From assembly GCF_017744095.1 (NCBI RefSeq), contig NZ_JAGHQX010000002.1, positions 434,001 to 498,000 on the forward strand: a DNA stretch of 64,000 bases. The letters are read 5' to 3'. Origin of the DNA: Shimia sp. R10_1. GTDB lineage: Bacteria > Pseudomonadota > Alphaproteobacteria > Rhodobacterales > Rhodobacteraceae. The notes beneath the pieces were generated by a model. That model was not told the DNA's origin. It searched no databases and saw only the letters and a list, made by a program, of their open reading frames with translations. The translations under genes were made by a program, and so were the position numbers. Shown here piece by piece: positions 46,244-55,235 of this stretch; position 1 is the stretch's first letter; the number at the start of each line of letters is the position of its first letter.

Positions 46244-47301
46244 CCGACTCTTTGAACAGCTGGGCCACCTGGCGCGAAATTCATCAACAACCTGCGGTTT
46301 GGCGCGCCTGGGGCGCGGCGTTTGACGTGGCTGGCTTGCGCGCCTGGATTGCCGATCAGAACGCGGACGAGGTGTGGTTCTGTGGCGCGGGCACCAGCGC
46401 CTATATCGGCGACATCATCGCCACCGCTGTGCCGGGCACCCGCTCTGTGCCCTCCACCGATCTGGTGGCCAATCCGCGCGCCTTTCTGACGGGCAACCGC
46501 CCGCTGGTGGTGAGCTTTGGCCGCTCAGGCAATTCCACCGAAAGCCTTGGCACGCTCGATGCGCTGGACGCTTTGGCGCCGGATGCGCCGCGTTTGCACA
46601 TCACCTGCAACCCCGAGGGCGCACTGGCAACCCGCGCAGCGCCCGGCCCGCTGAAGGTGATCAACCTGCCCGAAGTGACCCATGATGCGGGCTTTGCCAT
46701 GACCAGCAGCTTTTCCACCATGCTGCTGACCGCGCTGGCCCTGTTTGATGCGCCCTGTGATGTGCCTGCGCGCTTTGCTGCGCTGGCCGATCAGCTCGAC
46801 GCCCTGTTGCCGCAGTTTGGCACGCCGCGCCCGGAGCGTGCGGTTTATGTCGGCTCTGGCCCGCTGACCTATGCGGCGCGGGAGGCAGCGCTGAAGGTGA
46901 TGGAACTAACCGCCGGGCAGACACCTGCGCTGTGGGACAGCAGCCTTGGCTTCCGTCACGGCCCGAAATCCTTTGTGCGCGGCGAGACCGCGATCACCGT
47001 CTTCTCCAGCCCGCAATCGCCCACCCGCGCCTATGACACCGATCTGGTGGCCGAGCTGCGCGCGCAGTTCCCCGACGCGCGGGTGACAGAGATTGGCCCC
47101 GGCGGAGATATCGACATCGCCATGCCCTTTGGCACCGCCTGGGCGGCACCGCTGTGCATCGCTGCGGCGCAGATCGACGGCGTTAAATGGGCCGCAGATC
47201 TGGGTCTGAATGTGGATGATCCTTTCACCGGCCAAGGCACGCTCAGCCGTGTGGTGGCAGGGGTGACCCTGCATGGTGTTGGCGACGGAGCAGGCGCATG
47301 A
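46240..47301 (+). CDS. agaS: AgaS-like SIS-domain protein, galactosamine-6-phosphate deaminase candidate
   Basis: The 353-residue protein has two SIS domains: VWFCGAGTSAYIGDII with SFGRSGNSTESLGTL, then YVGSGPLTYAAREAALKVME with DSSLGFRHGPKSFVRGET. The length and order agree with AgaS, which deaminates galactosamine-6-phosphate to tagatose-6-phosphate. It is distinct from the preceding SIS protein, so the operon may handle both GlcN-6-P and GalN-6-P. Confidence 0.8.
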   Translation: MTDSLNSWATWREIHQQPAVWRAWGAAFDVAGLRAWIADQNADEVWFCGAGTSAYIGDIIATAVPGTRSVPSTDLVANPRAFLTGNRPLVVSFGRSGNSTESLGTLDALDALAPDAPRLHITCNPEGALATRAAPGPLKVINLPEVTHDAGFAMTSSFSTMLLTALALFDAPCDVPARFAALADQLDALLPQFGTPRPERAVYVGSGPLTYAAREAALKVMELTAGQTPALWDSSLGFRHGPKSFVRGETAITVFSSPQSPTRAYDTDLVAELRAQFPDARVTEIGPGGDIDIAMPFGTAWAAPLCIAAAQIDGVKWAADLGLNVDDPFTGQGTLSRVVAGVTLHGVGDGAGA

Positions 47302-48206
47302 CAGTCGCCGGCATCGATCTGGGAGGCACCAAATGTGAGGTGCGCCTGTTTGATGAAGACTGGCGCGAAGTGACGCGCCACCGCGCGCCAACGCCAAAAA
47401 CCTACAAAGAGCTGGTCACAACTGTGGTGGATCAGGTCCGATGGGCCGAAGCGGAAGCCGGGATGGCGCTGCCGGTGGGTGTGGGAGCGGCCGGGCTGGT
47501 GAACCCGAAAACCGGCCTCGCGCTGACCGCCAATCTGCCCGCCACCGACCATCCGTTTCCCGCCCATCTGAACACCGCTTTGGGACGCCCGATCACCTAT
47601 GTGAATGACTGCCGCGCACTGGGGCTGTCAGAGGCGATTTTTGGCGCAGGGCGCGGCCACAACACCGTGATGTCCCTGATCATCGGCACAGGCATTGGTG
47701 GCGGAATTGTGGTGAATCAGTCTCTTTTACAGGGACCAACCCTGACGGGCGGTGAGTTTGGCCACATCGCTGCGCCCGCGCATATTGTGAGCCGTTACAG
47801 GCTGCCAATCCATCGCTGTGGCTGTGGCCGATTGGGCTGTATTGAAACCTATGTGGCGGGGCCCGGACTGACCGCGCTGGCGCAACATCTGAGCGGGCTC
47901 GCGCTCTCTCCGCCAGAAATAGCTGAACGTCGCAAAGGCGATATGGCGCGGGTCTGGAAAGTCTGGACCAACCTTGCCGCCGAGATGATCCACGGGCTGA
48001 CCCTGACGGTGGACCCGGATGTGATCGTGCTGGGCGGTGGTCTGAGCCAGATCGACGGTGTGATCGAGGACATCTCAACCGCCGCGCAAGACGCACAGAT
48101 CGGGGATTTCTTGGCCGCAAAGCTGGTACTGGCTGAGGGCGGCGACGCCAGCGGCGCACGAGGGGCTGCCTATGCAGCCTGGCAGGAGACACAACATGAC
48201 GGATGA
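47298..48206 (+). CDS. ROK family kinase, N-acetylhexosamine kinase candidate
   Basis: The 302-residue protein has the ROK ATP-binding block GIDLGGTKCEV, the catalytic region TYVNDCRALGLSEAIFGAGRG, GTGIGGGIVVN and the zinc site HRCGCGRLGCIETYVAGP. In this operon it probably phosphorylates GlcNAc or GalNAc after import (NagK/AgaK role). It overlaps agaS by 4 bp and the KbaZ-like gene by 11 bp. Confidence 0.88.
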   Translation: MTVAGIDLGGTKCEVRLFDEDWREVTRHRAPTPKTYKELVTTVVDQVRWAEAEAGMALPVGVGAAGLVNPKTGLALTANLPATDHPFPAHLNTALGRPITYVNDCRALGLSEAIFGAGRGHNTVMSLIIGTGIGGGIVVNQSLLQGPTLTGGEFGHIAAPAHIVSRYRLPIHRCGCGRLGCIETYVAGPGLTALAQHLSGLALSPPEIAERRKGDMARVWKVWTNLAAEMIHGLTLTVDPDVIVLGGGLSQIDGVIEDISTAAQDAQIGDFLAAKLVLAEGGDASGARGAAYAAWQETQHDG

Positions 48207-49425
48207 ACTCCGCAAGATCATCACCCAGAACCGCAACGGAGCGCCCGTGGCCATTCCCTCGGTCTGCACCGCGCATCCCGATGTGTTGCGGGCCGCGCTC
48301 GCGCTTGCAGAGCGAAAGGATCAGCGGGTGGTGATTGAGGCCACCTCCAATCAAGTCAATCAGGACGGCGGCTACACTGGGATCACGCCGGAAGGTTTCA
48401 TCCGCTATGTGCACGACATTGCCGATGATGCCGGCGTGGATCGCGGGCGCATCATCTTTGGCGGCGACCACCTCGGCCCGCAGGCCTGGCGCGCAATGCC
48501 GGCCAAGGCGGCGATGGAAAAGGCGCGCGTTCTGGTGCGTGATTATGTGAAAGCCGGGTTTGGCAAGATCCACCTTGATTGCTCCGAAGGTTGTGCGGGC
48601 GAAGCAGCGCAACTGAATGACGATCAAACCGCCAGCCGCTCTGCCGATCTGGCGCGGGTTTGTGCAGAAGCGGGCGAAGATCTGCTTTTTGTCGTTGGCA
48701 CCGAAGTGCCCCCACCAGGTGGCGCGCGCATGGATGAGGACGGAGATATCCCCCCCACCAACGCAACTGACGCGGCCAAAACCCTCGCCATGCACATCGA
48801 GACCTTTGGCGATCTGGCCCCCGCGATCGGCGGATTGGTGGTGCAGCCCGGCGTGGAATTCAGCCCGACCGAAGTGCATCACATGCCGCTGGCGCGCGAT
48901 CCGGGCTTTGTTGCCGCACTCGCAGACACGCCAAATGTCTGTCTTGAGGCGCATTCGACGGATTATCAGCACCCGGAGGTGTTTCATCGGCTTGCAGAGC
49001 TGGGCTTTGCGTTCCAAAAGGTCGGCCCGGCGCTGACCTTTGCCTACCGCGAGGCGCTTTATGCGCTGGACACTCTGCGCGGCTCCAAAGGCGCGCTGCA
49101 GGCGGCAATGGAAGAAGTGATGTTGGAAACACCAAAACACTGGCAGGGGCACTATCATGGGGCCGAGGATGCGCTGTATCAGCAGCGTCATTTCGGGCTG
49201 GCGGATCGTATCCGCTATTACTGGCCTCAGCCCAAGGCGGTTGCTGCTGTGAAGGCGCTGTTTGATGATCTGCCCGCTGTTTCGCCCGACGCAGCACTGC
49301 AAACCGCCTTTGATGAGGCCACGCTGACCCGTGCCGAGATGCTGGACGGTGCGCAAGCGCAGCGGCTGGTGGATGCGCAGATCGAATTGGCGCTGGAGCC
49401 CTATTTTCTTGAGGTGACATCATGA
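48196..49425 (+). CDS. KbaZ/GatZ-like protein (tagatose pathway)
   Basis: The ATG at 48196, with AGGAGA 6 bp upstream, gives 409 residues. Family blocks include IPSVCTAHPDVLRAALALA, ATSNQVNQDGGYTGITPEGF, FGGDHLGPQAWRA and VQPGVEF. KbaZ/GatZ are the non-catalytic partners of tagatose-bisphosphate aldolase, but related AgaZ proteins have been reported to act as tagatose-6-phosphate kinases. The catalytic KbaY partner is not in the window, so the kinase role is more attractive here. This is inference. Confidence 0.85.
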   Translation: MTDELRKIITQNRNGAPVAIPSVCTAHPDVLRAALALAERKDQRVVIEATSNQVNQDGGYTGITPEGFIRYVHDIADDAGVDRGRIIFGGDHLGPQAWRAMPAKAAMEKARVLVRDYVKAGFGKIHLDCSEGCAGEAAQLNDDQTASRSADLARVCAEAGEDLLFVVGTEVPPPGGARMDEDGDIPPTNATDAAKTLAMHIETFGDLAPAIGGLVVQPGVEFSPTEVHHMPLARDPGFVAALADTPNVCLEAHSTDYQHPEVFHRLAELGFAFQKVGPALTFAYREALYALDTLRGSKGALQAAMEEVMLETPKHWQGHYHGAEDALYQQRHFGLADRIRYYWPQPKAVAAVKALFDDLPAVSPDAALQTAFDEATLTRAEMLDGAQAQRLVDAQIELALEPYFLEVTS

Positions 49426-50561
49426 GCACGCAGTGGCTGGCCCCCGATCAGCTGTTTGACGGCAAGGACCTGCGCACAGGGATGGCTCTGCGGGTGGAAA
49501 ACGGGAGTGTCGCCGAGATCGCAGAGGCCCCCGCTGGCGCGACCCCTGTGACAGGCACGCTGACGCCCGGCTATGTGGATTTGCAGGTCAATGGTGGTGG
49601 CGGCGTGCTGTTGAACACCAGCCCAACGCGGGAGGGCATCGCCACCATCGCCGCCGCGCACCGGCGGTTTGGCACGGTGGCGCTGTTGCCCACTGTGATC
49701 ACAGATAGGCCAGAAGTGCTGGAAGAAGCCGCCAATGCAATCGTCGCCGCCAAAGGGCTGCCGGGCATTATTGGGTTGCACATTGAGGGGCCGCATATCT
49801 CTGAGCCACGCAAAGGCACCCATGATGGTGCCTATGTGCGCCCGCTGGATGCGCGCACAATGAATGTGGTGCAGCATCTGCGCGAAACGGATGTGCCTGT
49901 GATGATCACTTTGGCACCAGAGGCGGTCACGCTGGAGCAGATCACAGAATTGGCGAGTTGGGGTGCAATAGTCTCTGTTGGACATTCAGATGCCACCGCC
50001 GCGCAGGTGGAGGCCGCGATTGCCGCTGGGGTGCGCTGTGCCACCCATCTTTACAACGCGATGTCGCCGATGACGAGCCGAGAGCCAGGCGTTGTGGGCG
50101 CGGTGATCAACTCATCGCTTTATGCTGGGATCATCTGCGACGGATTTCATGTGGCTGACAGCATGGTGGGGCTGGCGCTGCGCGCGCGCCCAGTGCCGGA
50201 TCGCATGATGCTGGTATCAGATTCCATGGCCACGGTTGGCGGGCCGGATCGGTTTGACCTTTATGGCCATGAGGTTGCGCTGCGCGACGGGCGTCTGATC
50301 AACCGCCAGGGCGGTTTGGCCGGTGCGCATATCACGCAGGCACAGGGCGTGCAGCGCCTGATTTCCAAGATTGGGCTTTCGCCAGAAGCGGCTTTGCGCA
50401 TGGCGATCACCACCCCTGCGGCCTGCATGGGATTGCCTGCGCTCGCAAGCCCGCTCAACCGCCCTGTCGAAGATCTGATCCTGTTGGATGAAGACCACAC
50501 CGTGACGGGCACGCTTGCAGAGGTTATCACTGCGCCAAAAGCCCCCGATGCAGCGGAATAG
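49422..50561 (+). CDS. nagA: N-acetylglucosamine-6-phosphate (or GalNAc-6-phosphate) deacetylase
   Basis: The 379-residue amidohydrolase has LTPGYVDLQVNGGGGV, GLHIEGPHISEPRKGTHD, SVGHSDATAAQ, THLYNAMSPM and the catalytic aspartate in VSDSMATVGG. It removes acetate from N-acetylhexosamine-6-phosphate. The window cannot tell whether GlcNAc-6-P, GalNAc-6-P or both are used. It overlaps the KbaZ-like gene (ATGA) and cutC (14 bp). Confidence 0.93.
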   Translation: MSTQWLAPDQLFDGKDLRTGMALRVENGSVAEIAEAPAGATPVTGTLTPGYVDLQVNGGGGVLLNTSPTREGIATIAAAHRRFGTVALLPTVITDRPEVLEEAANAIVAAKGLPGIIGLHIEGPHISEPRKGTHDGAYVRPLDARTMNVVQHLRETDVPVMITLAPEAVTLEQITELASWGAIVSVGHSDATAAQVEAAIAAGVRCATHLYNAMSPMTSREPGVVGAVINSSLYAGIICDGFHVADSMVGLALRARPVPDRMMLVSDSMATVGGPDRFDLYGHEVALRDGRLINRQGGLAGAHITQAQGVQRLISKIGLSPEAALRMAITTPAACMGLPALASPLNRPVEDLILLDEDHTVTGTLAEVITAPKAPDAAE

Positions 50562-51276
50562 GCTCACATTCGAGGTCTGCATCGACACTCCTGCCGGGTT
50601 GAATGCCTGTGCCGGGTTGGTGGATCGGATCGAGCTGTGCAGCGCGCTGGATCTCGGTGGGCTCACACCCGATCCCGGGCTGATTGCACTGGCGGCGCAA
50701 AGTGGCCTTCCAAGCCACGCCATGATCCGGCCACGCGCCGGGGATTTCTGCTATGACGCAGCAGAAACAACAGCCATGTGTGCCAGCATCGCAGCGGTAA
50801 AAGAGGCGGGTTTGGCAGGGGTGGTCATCGGTGCACGCAAGGCGGATGCGCTGGATCTGAAAACGCTCACCACTTTGATGCGCGCCGCCGAAGGGCTGGA
50901 GGTCACACTGCATCGGGTGATCGACCTGCTGCCGGATCCCATCGCGGTGATGGAGCAGGCCATCACACTAGGCATAGACCGTATCCTGACATCCGGCGGA
51001 GCGCCCAAAGCGGTTGACGGATTGGCGCAGATTGCACGCCTCCACAGCGCGGCAAACGGGCGGATCGAGATCATGGTGGGCAGCGGCGTTTCAGTCTCTA
51101 ACTTGGCTGAAACTGCAGAAATGACAGGCGTTACATCCTTTCACAGCTCCTGTGCGAAAGACATGCCTGTGGCCGCTGATTTGCAGCAATTTGGCTTTGC
51201 CAAAACCCAGCGCGTGACAGACCGTGCGACCGTGCAGGCCTTTCGCGCCGCGTTAGACCAACTCGCACAGACCTAG
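50548..51276 (+). CDS. cutC: CutC family protein
   Basis: Starting at 50548 (242 residues) the protein matches CutC: RLTFEVCIDTPAGLNACAGLVDRIELCSAL, MIRPRAGDFCYDAAE, VTLHRVIDLLPDP, ILTSGGAPKAVDGL and FHSSC near the C-terminus. CutC is a TIM barrel named for copper tolerance, but its copper role has been questioned. It is the last gene of the amino-sugar operon, which suggests a sugar-related function. Its TAG stop shares the palindrome CTAG with the convergent beta-glucosidase. Confidence 0.88.
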   Translation: MQRNRLTFEVCIDTPAGLNACAGLVDRIELCSALDLGGLTPDPGLIALAAQSGLPSHAMIRPRAGDFCYDAAETTAMCASIAAVKEAGLAGVVIGARKADALDLKTLTTLMRAAEGLEVTLHRVIDLLPDPIAVMEQAITLGIDRILTSGGAPKAVDGLAQIARLHSAANGRIEIMVGSGVSVSNLAETAEMTGVTSFHSSCAKDMPVAADLQQFGFAKTQRVTDRATVQAFRAALDQLAQT

Positions 51277-52598
51277 CTGCGCAAAGCCTGCGCCAATGCG
51301 TGATAAGAGGCTTTGGGCGTGCGCGCAAAACTCTCAAAATCCACATGGATCAGGCCAAAGCGCTTCTCATAGCCCAGCGCCCATTCGTAATTGTCCATCA
51401 AAGACCAGATATAGTAGCCCTTCAGAGGCACATCTGCGGCCAGCGCCTGTTTGACGGCATCGAGATGGACGTTCAGGTAGGATATTCTGTGTGGATCATC
51501 AACCGCGCCACCCGTGATCTGGTCAGGCGCTGACATGCCATTCTCTGTGACATAAATCGGCAGATCGCCGGTGTATTCCCGCGCCATGCGGATCAGGAAA
51601 TCACGCAGCCCATCAGGATAGATCTCCCAGCCCATAGAGGTCAGCGGCAATTCACCAGTGTGCTCGCTGTAACTGGGCCATGGCGTCGCGGCCGGACCGA
51701 TGAGGTTGCGGGTGTAATAGTTCAGCCCGCTCCAATCCACCGGCGTGGTGATGACGTCAAAATCATCCTGCCAACCTTTGGGCAGATGCGGGTCAAGCCC
51801 TTCGAGCACCAGATCGGGGTATTCCCCTTTGAACAGCCCGCCCAGAAAGAACCGGTTGTAAATCGCATCATAGCGCGCGGCGGCGGCGGCGGCCTCTGCA
51901 CTGTCATCAACCGGCGCGGCCCACTCAAAATTGCACACCGCGCCGAGGTTTTTCATGCCATGGCCGCGCATCACCTGAATGGCCGTGCCGTGGGCCAGAA
52001 GCACATGGTGCATGGCGCGCGCGGTGGCGCGGATGTCGCGCAGCCCCGGCGCATGGGCGCCAACAAAATGGCTCAGCCAGCCAACACACCAAGGCTCGTT
52101 GATCGGCGCGACGGACCAGACACGATCCCCGATCCGACGCATGAGCGTGTCGGTATAGTCGCCAAACCAGCCCGCAATATCGCGATTGCGCCACCCGCCC
52201 AGATCGGCCAGGGCGGAGGGCAGCTCCCAGTGATAGAGCGTAAGTGCCGGATTGATGCCACGTGCAAGCAGCCCATCCACCAGACGGTCATAAAAATCGA
52301 GCCCTTCTTGATTGGGAGTGCCGCGCCCTTCCGGCAGCACACGCGCCCAGCTGGTGGAAAAACGATAGGTGTCCACACCCAGTCCGGCGATGAGGTCGAG
52401 ATCTTCTTCCAGACGGTTGTAGTGATCACAGCCCAGCGCGCCATTTTCAGCCCGCACCACATTGCCCGGGGTGGCTGCGAAATCATCCCAATGGGTGCGC
52501 CCGGCGCCGCCGAAGCTGTGGCCCTCAATCTGGTAGCTTGAGGTCGCAACGCCAAACTGAAAGTCTTGCGGAAAGTCGGAGCGTTTGTGGGTGATCAT
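51273..52598 (-). CDS. Beta-glucosidase, GH1 family
   Basis: The 441-residue protein has the GH1 layout with acid/base E168 in PINEPWCVGW and nucleophile E352 in YVTENGMSA. The N-terminal FQFGVATSSYQIEG and C-terminal WSLMDNYEWALGYEKRFGLI blocks also match. It lacks a signal peptide, so it hydrolyses imported beta-glucosides. It starts 1 bp after the lacI-type stop, so it is under the same regulator as the alpha-glucoside genes. Confidence 0.95.
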   Translation of the reverse strand: MITHKRSDFPQDFQFGVATSSYQIEGHSFGGAGRTHWDDFAATPGNVVRAENGALGCDHYNRLEEDLDLIAGLGVDTYRFSTSWARVLPEGRGTPNQEGLDFYDRLVDGLLARGINPALTLYHWELPSALADLGGWRNRDIAGWFGDYTDTLMRRIGDRVWSVAPINEPWCVGWLSHFVGAHAPGLRDIRATARAMHHVLLAHGTAIQVMRGHGMKNLGAVCNFEWAAPVDDSAEAAAAAARYDAIYNRFFLGGLFKGEYPDLVLEGLDPHLPKGWQDDFDVITTPVDWSGLNYYTRNLIGPAATPWPSYSEHTGELPLTSMGWEIYPDGLRDFLIRMAREYTGDLPIYVTENGMSAPDQITGGAVDDPHRISYLNVHLDAVKQALAADVPLKGYYIWSLMDNYEWALGYEKRFGLIHVDFESFARTPKASYHALAQALRS

Positions 52599-52599
52599 G

Positions 52600-53652
52600 T
52601 CAGGCTTCCTGCTCTAATGCCTGCCGCAACGCAGGGGCAGGACCGGTGGATTGGCCCACCGTCAGCGTTGCCTCCAGCATCACCTGTGGCAGATCGGTGC
52701 CGGGATTGGTGATCATGTCAATCAGCGCATGCGCCACTTTGCGTCCGGCTTCGCGCACGGACGAGCGCACAGAGGTAAAGGCGGGAATATCGCCATCATT
52801 GCTAAAGTAGCTGAGCGCATCATCATGGATGACCACAGACACATCGCGGCCCATCGTCAGCCCAGCCTCTGAAAGTGCGCGACGCAGACCAATGGCCGGA
52901 ATGATCGAGGACACCACAAAGGCGGTTGGTGGCTTCTCCATCGCCAGCGCTTTGCGGCAGGTTTCATAGCCGTAGTTTTCGGTCATCTCGTCATGAAACA
53001 CCAAATCAGGTCGCAGAGGCGCATCACGCCCCTCTAACGCCGCCAGATAGCCCGCGCCCCGTCGGGTGGCAAAATCCATATCCGCCAATCCGTTCAGCAA
53101 AGCAATGCGGCGATGCCCGAGATCCAGCAAGAATTCCGTGGCCCGTTGAAAGGCACGCTTGTTGTTCACATCCACCCAGCTGTAACGCTCTCTCACTTCA
53201 GTAGAGCGACCATGCACCACGAAAGGCACGCCAAGCTCCTGCAACAGCGCGATGCGACGGTCATCCACCTTGGGGCCATGCACGATCAGCCCGTCCACAG
53301 CACCACGAGACACAAGTTTGCGATAGCTGGCTTCTTCGTCTTCGTCATTCACCACAGAGAGCAGCAGATCATATCCGTTGTCTGAATAGATCTCCCCCGC
53401 CCCGGCAATAAAATCGGCAAAGATCGGGTTCACCATCTCATGCTTTTTGGAAACGGGCAGCACGTGGCCGATGGTCATCGCCCGTCCGGTCGCCAATGTC
53501 TTGGCACGCGTGTTGGGCGCATAGTTATGGGCGCGCGCCGCCTCCAGCACTTTCTGGCGCGTTGATTCGCGTACCTCCGGGTAGCCATTGAGTGCGCGCG
53601 ACACTGTGGTCTGCGACAGACCCAGTTTCTCTGAGAGCTCTTTCAGGTTCAT
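52600..53652 (-). CDS. aglR: LacI family repressor, AglR-type regulator of glucoside genes
   Basis: The 350-residue protein has the LacI helix-turn-helix (LKELSEKLGLSQTTVSRALNGYPEVRESTRQKVLEAA) and hinge, then a periplasmic-binding-protein-like effector domain. It is divergent from aglEFGAK and followed by the GH1 gene. Palindromic operator candidates lie before its own start and before aglE, so it probably represses both. The ATG has no clear ribosome site close by, so the transcript may be near-leaderless. Confidence 0.9.
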   Translation of the reverse strand: MNLKELSEKLGLSQTTVSRALNGYPEVRESTRQKVLEAARAHNYAPNTRAKTLATGRAMTIGHVLPVSKKHEMVNPIFADFIAGAGEIYSDNGYDLLLSVVNDEDEEASYRKLVSRGAVDGLIVHGPKVDDRRIALLQELGVPFVVHGRSTEVRERYSWVDVNNKRAFQRATEFLLDLGHRRIALLNGLADMDFATRRGAGYLAALEGRDAPLRPDLVFHDEMTENYGYETCRKALAMEKPPTAFVVSSIIPAIGLRRALSEAGLTMGRDVSVVIHDDALSYFSNDGDIPAFTSVRSSVREAGRKVAHALIDMITNPGTDLPQVMLEATLTVGQSTGPAPALRQALEQEA

Positions 53653-53671
53653 GATTTTTGGCGATTATTCC

Positions 53672-53685
53672 TCAAAGCGCTTTGA
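53672..53685. promoter_or_regulatory. AglR operator candidate upstream of aglR
   Basis: A perfect 14-bp palindrome TCAAAGCGCTTTGA lies 20 bp upstream of the aglR start. Its centre CG and flanks match typical LacI-family sites. The same core lies upstream of aglE at 53806-53817. Confidence 0.75.
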
Positions 53686-53795
53686 TTGCTGGCAAAAACA
53701 CAGACCGTTTCTGACAACAGAACCAAAGGTATTCCTCCTGAAATCACTCATAAATCATATATTTCTCTGGCACAAGTCGGTGGATTTCTTGCGGA

Positions 53796-53824
53796 TTGCA
53801 AAATTCAAAGCGCTTTGGTAACCT
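53796..53824 (+). promoter_or_regulatory. Predicted aglE promoter with operator in the spacer
   Basis: TTGCAA (53796-53801) and TAACCT (53819-53824) are 17 bp apart and may be -35 and -10 boxes. The 12-bp palindrome CAAAGCGCTTTG (53806-53817) fills the spacer, so a bound AglR would block RNA polymerase. The boxes match the consensus only partly. Confidence 0.55.
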
Positions 53825-53855
53825 ATCCACAGGAATGGAAACTGGGAGGACATCC

Positions 53856-55214
53856 ATGACACCGAAACTTTATGCGAGCGCCGCTGCGCTGGCGCTGATG
53901 GCAAGCGCCGCATTGGCCGATGGCCACCTGAAATTTGCGCCGGGGGAGGGTGCATTCAGTTGGGACAGCTACAAGACATGGGCCGAAAACGCGCCGGATC
54001 TGAGCGGACAGACCGTGACGGTCGCCGGTCCATGGCTGCAGCCTGAAGATGAGGTGTTCCGTTCGGTGCTGGCGTATTTCACCCATGCGACGGGGGCAGA
54101 GGCGATCTACACCGGCTCTGACAGCTTTGAGCAGCAGATCGTGATTGATGCCGAAGCGGGCTCCGCCCCCAATATTGCCGTGTTCCCACAGCCCGGCCTT
54201 GCAGCAGATATGGCCGCGCGCGGCCTGCTTTCGCCGCTGCCTGCGAGCATGGCGCCTTGGACCGTTGAAAACTACGGCGCGGGCCAAAGCTGGGTTGATC
54301 TTGGCACCTATGCCGACAAAGACGGCGCGGATCAGCACTATGGCTTCTTTTACAATGTGAACGTGAAATCGCTGGTCTGGTACATCCCGGAGAACTTTGA
54401 GGACGCCGAATATGAGGTGCCGGAAACTATGGAAGATCTGCGCGCGCTGACCGAGCAGATCGTGGCCGATGGCGAAACCCCTTGGTGCATCGGTCTGGGA
54501 TCCGGCGCGGCAACCGGCTGGCCCGCCACCGACTGGGTCGAAGACATCATGCTGCGCACCCAGCCAGCCGATGTTTATGACGCCTGGACCACCAACGACA
54601 TTCCGTTCAACGACGAACGTGTGGTGGCGGCCATCGAAGAGTTCGGCTGGTTTGTGGGCGATGATGCCAAAGTCTCCGGTGGTGCGGGCGCTGTGGCCAC
54701 CACCGACTTCCGCGACAGCCCGAAAGGCATGTTTGCCGCCCCGGCAGAGTGCTACATGCACCGTCAGGCTTCCTTCGTGCCGGCCTTCTTCCCGGAAGGC
54801 ATTGAGTTTGGCGAAGATGTGGATTTCTTCTACTTCCCCTCTTACGCGGGCAAAGACCTCGGCAATCCGGTTCTGGGCGGCGGCACATTGATGGCGATCA
54901 CCGATCCGTCTGATGCGACCAGCGCGCTGATGGAATTTTTCCAGCTGCCACTGGCGCATGAAGTCTTTGGCGCGCAGTCGGGCTTCCTGACACCGCTGAA
55001 AAGCGTGAATCCGGAGACCTACCTCAATGACGCGCTGCGCGGTCAGGCGGATATTCTGGTGAATGCGACCACCTTCCGCTTTGACGGCTCTGACCTGATG
55101 CCGGGTGGCGTGGGCGCGGGCTCCTTCTGGACCGGCATGGTCGATTTCACCAGCGGCAAGGACGCCGCCACTGTGGCGACCGAAATTCAGGACAGCTGGG
55201 ACGCGCTGAAATAA
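53856..55214 (+). CDS. aglE: Alpha-glucoside ABC transporter substrate-binding protein
   Basis: GGGAGGA five bases before the ATG at 53856 sets the start; the protein has 452 residues and a signal peptide (MTPKLYASAAALALMASAALA). It matches AglE-type binding proteins in size, order (before aglFGAK) and blocks such as NIAVFPQPGLAADMAARGLL and ATGWPATDWVEDIMLR. It collects alpha-glucosides such as trehalose, maltose or sucrose in the periplasm. Confidence 0.93.
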   Translation: MTPKLYASAAALALMASAALADGHLKFAPGEGAFSWDSYKTWAENAPDLSGQTVTVAGPWLQPEDEVFRSVLAYFTHATGAEAIYTGSDSFEQQIVIDAEAGSAPNIAVFPQPGLAADMAARGLLSPLPASMAPWTVENYGAGQSWVDLGTYADKDGADQHYGFFYNVNVKSLVWYIPENFEDAEYEVPETMEDLRALTEQIVADGETPWCIGLGSGAATGWPATDWVEDIMLRTQPADVYDAWTTNDIPFNDERVVAAIEEFGWFVGDDAKVSGGAGAVATTDFRDSPKGMFAAPAECYMHRQASFVPAFFPEGIEFGEDVDFFYFPSYAGKDLGNPVLGGGTLMAITDPSDATSALMEFFQLPLAHEVFGAQSGFLTPLKSVNPETYLNDALRGQADILVNATTFRFDGSDLMPGGVGAGSFWTGMVDFTSGKDAATVATEIQDSWDALK

Positions 55215-55235
55215 GCGCGCTCTGACGCCAAACCC

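Noticed and set aside
47680-49356. A 558-codon minus-strand frame opposite the ROK and KbaZ-like genes
   Set aside because: It crosses two coupled real genes and shows no recognisable domain.
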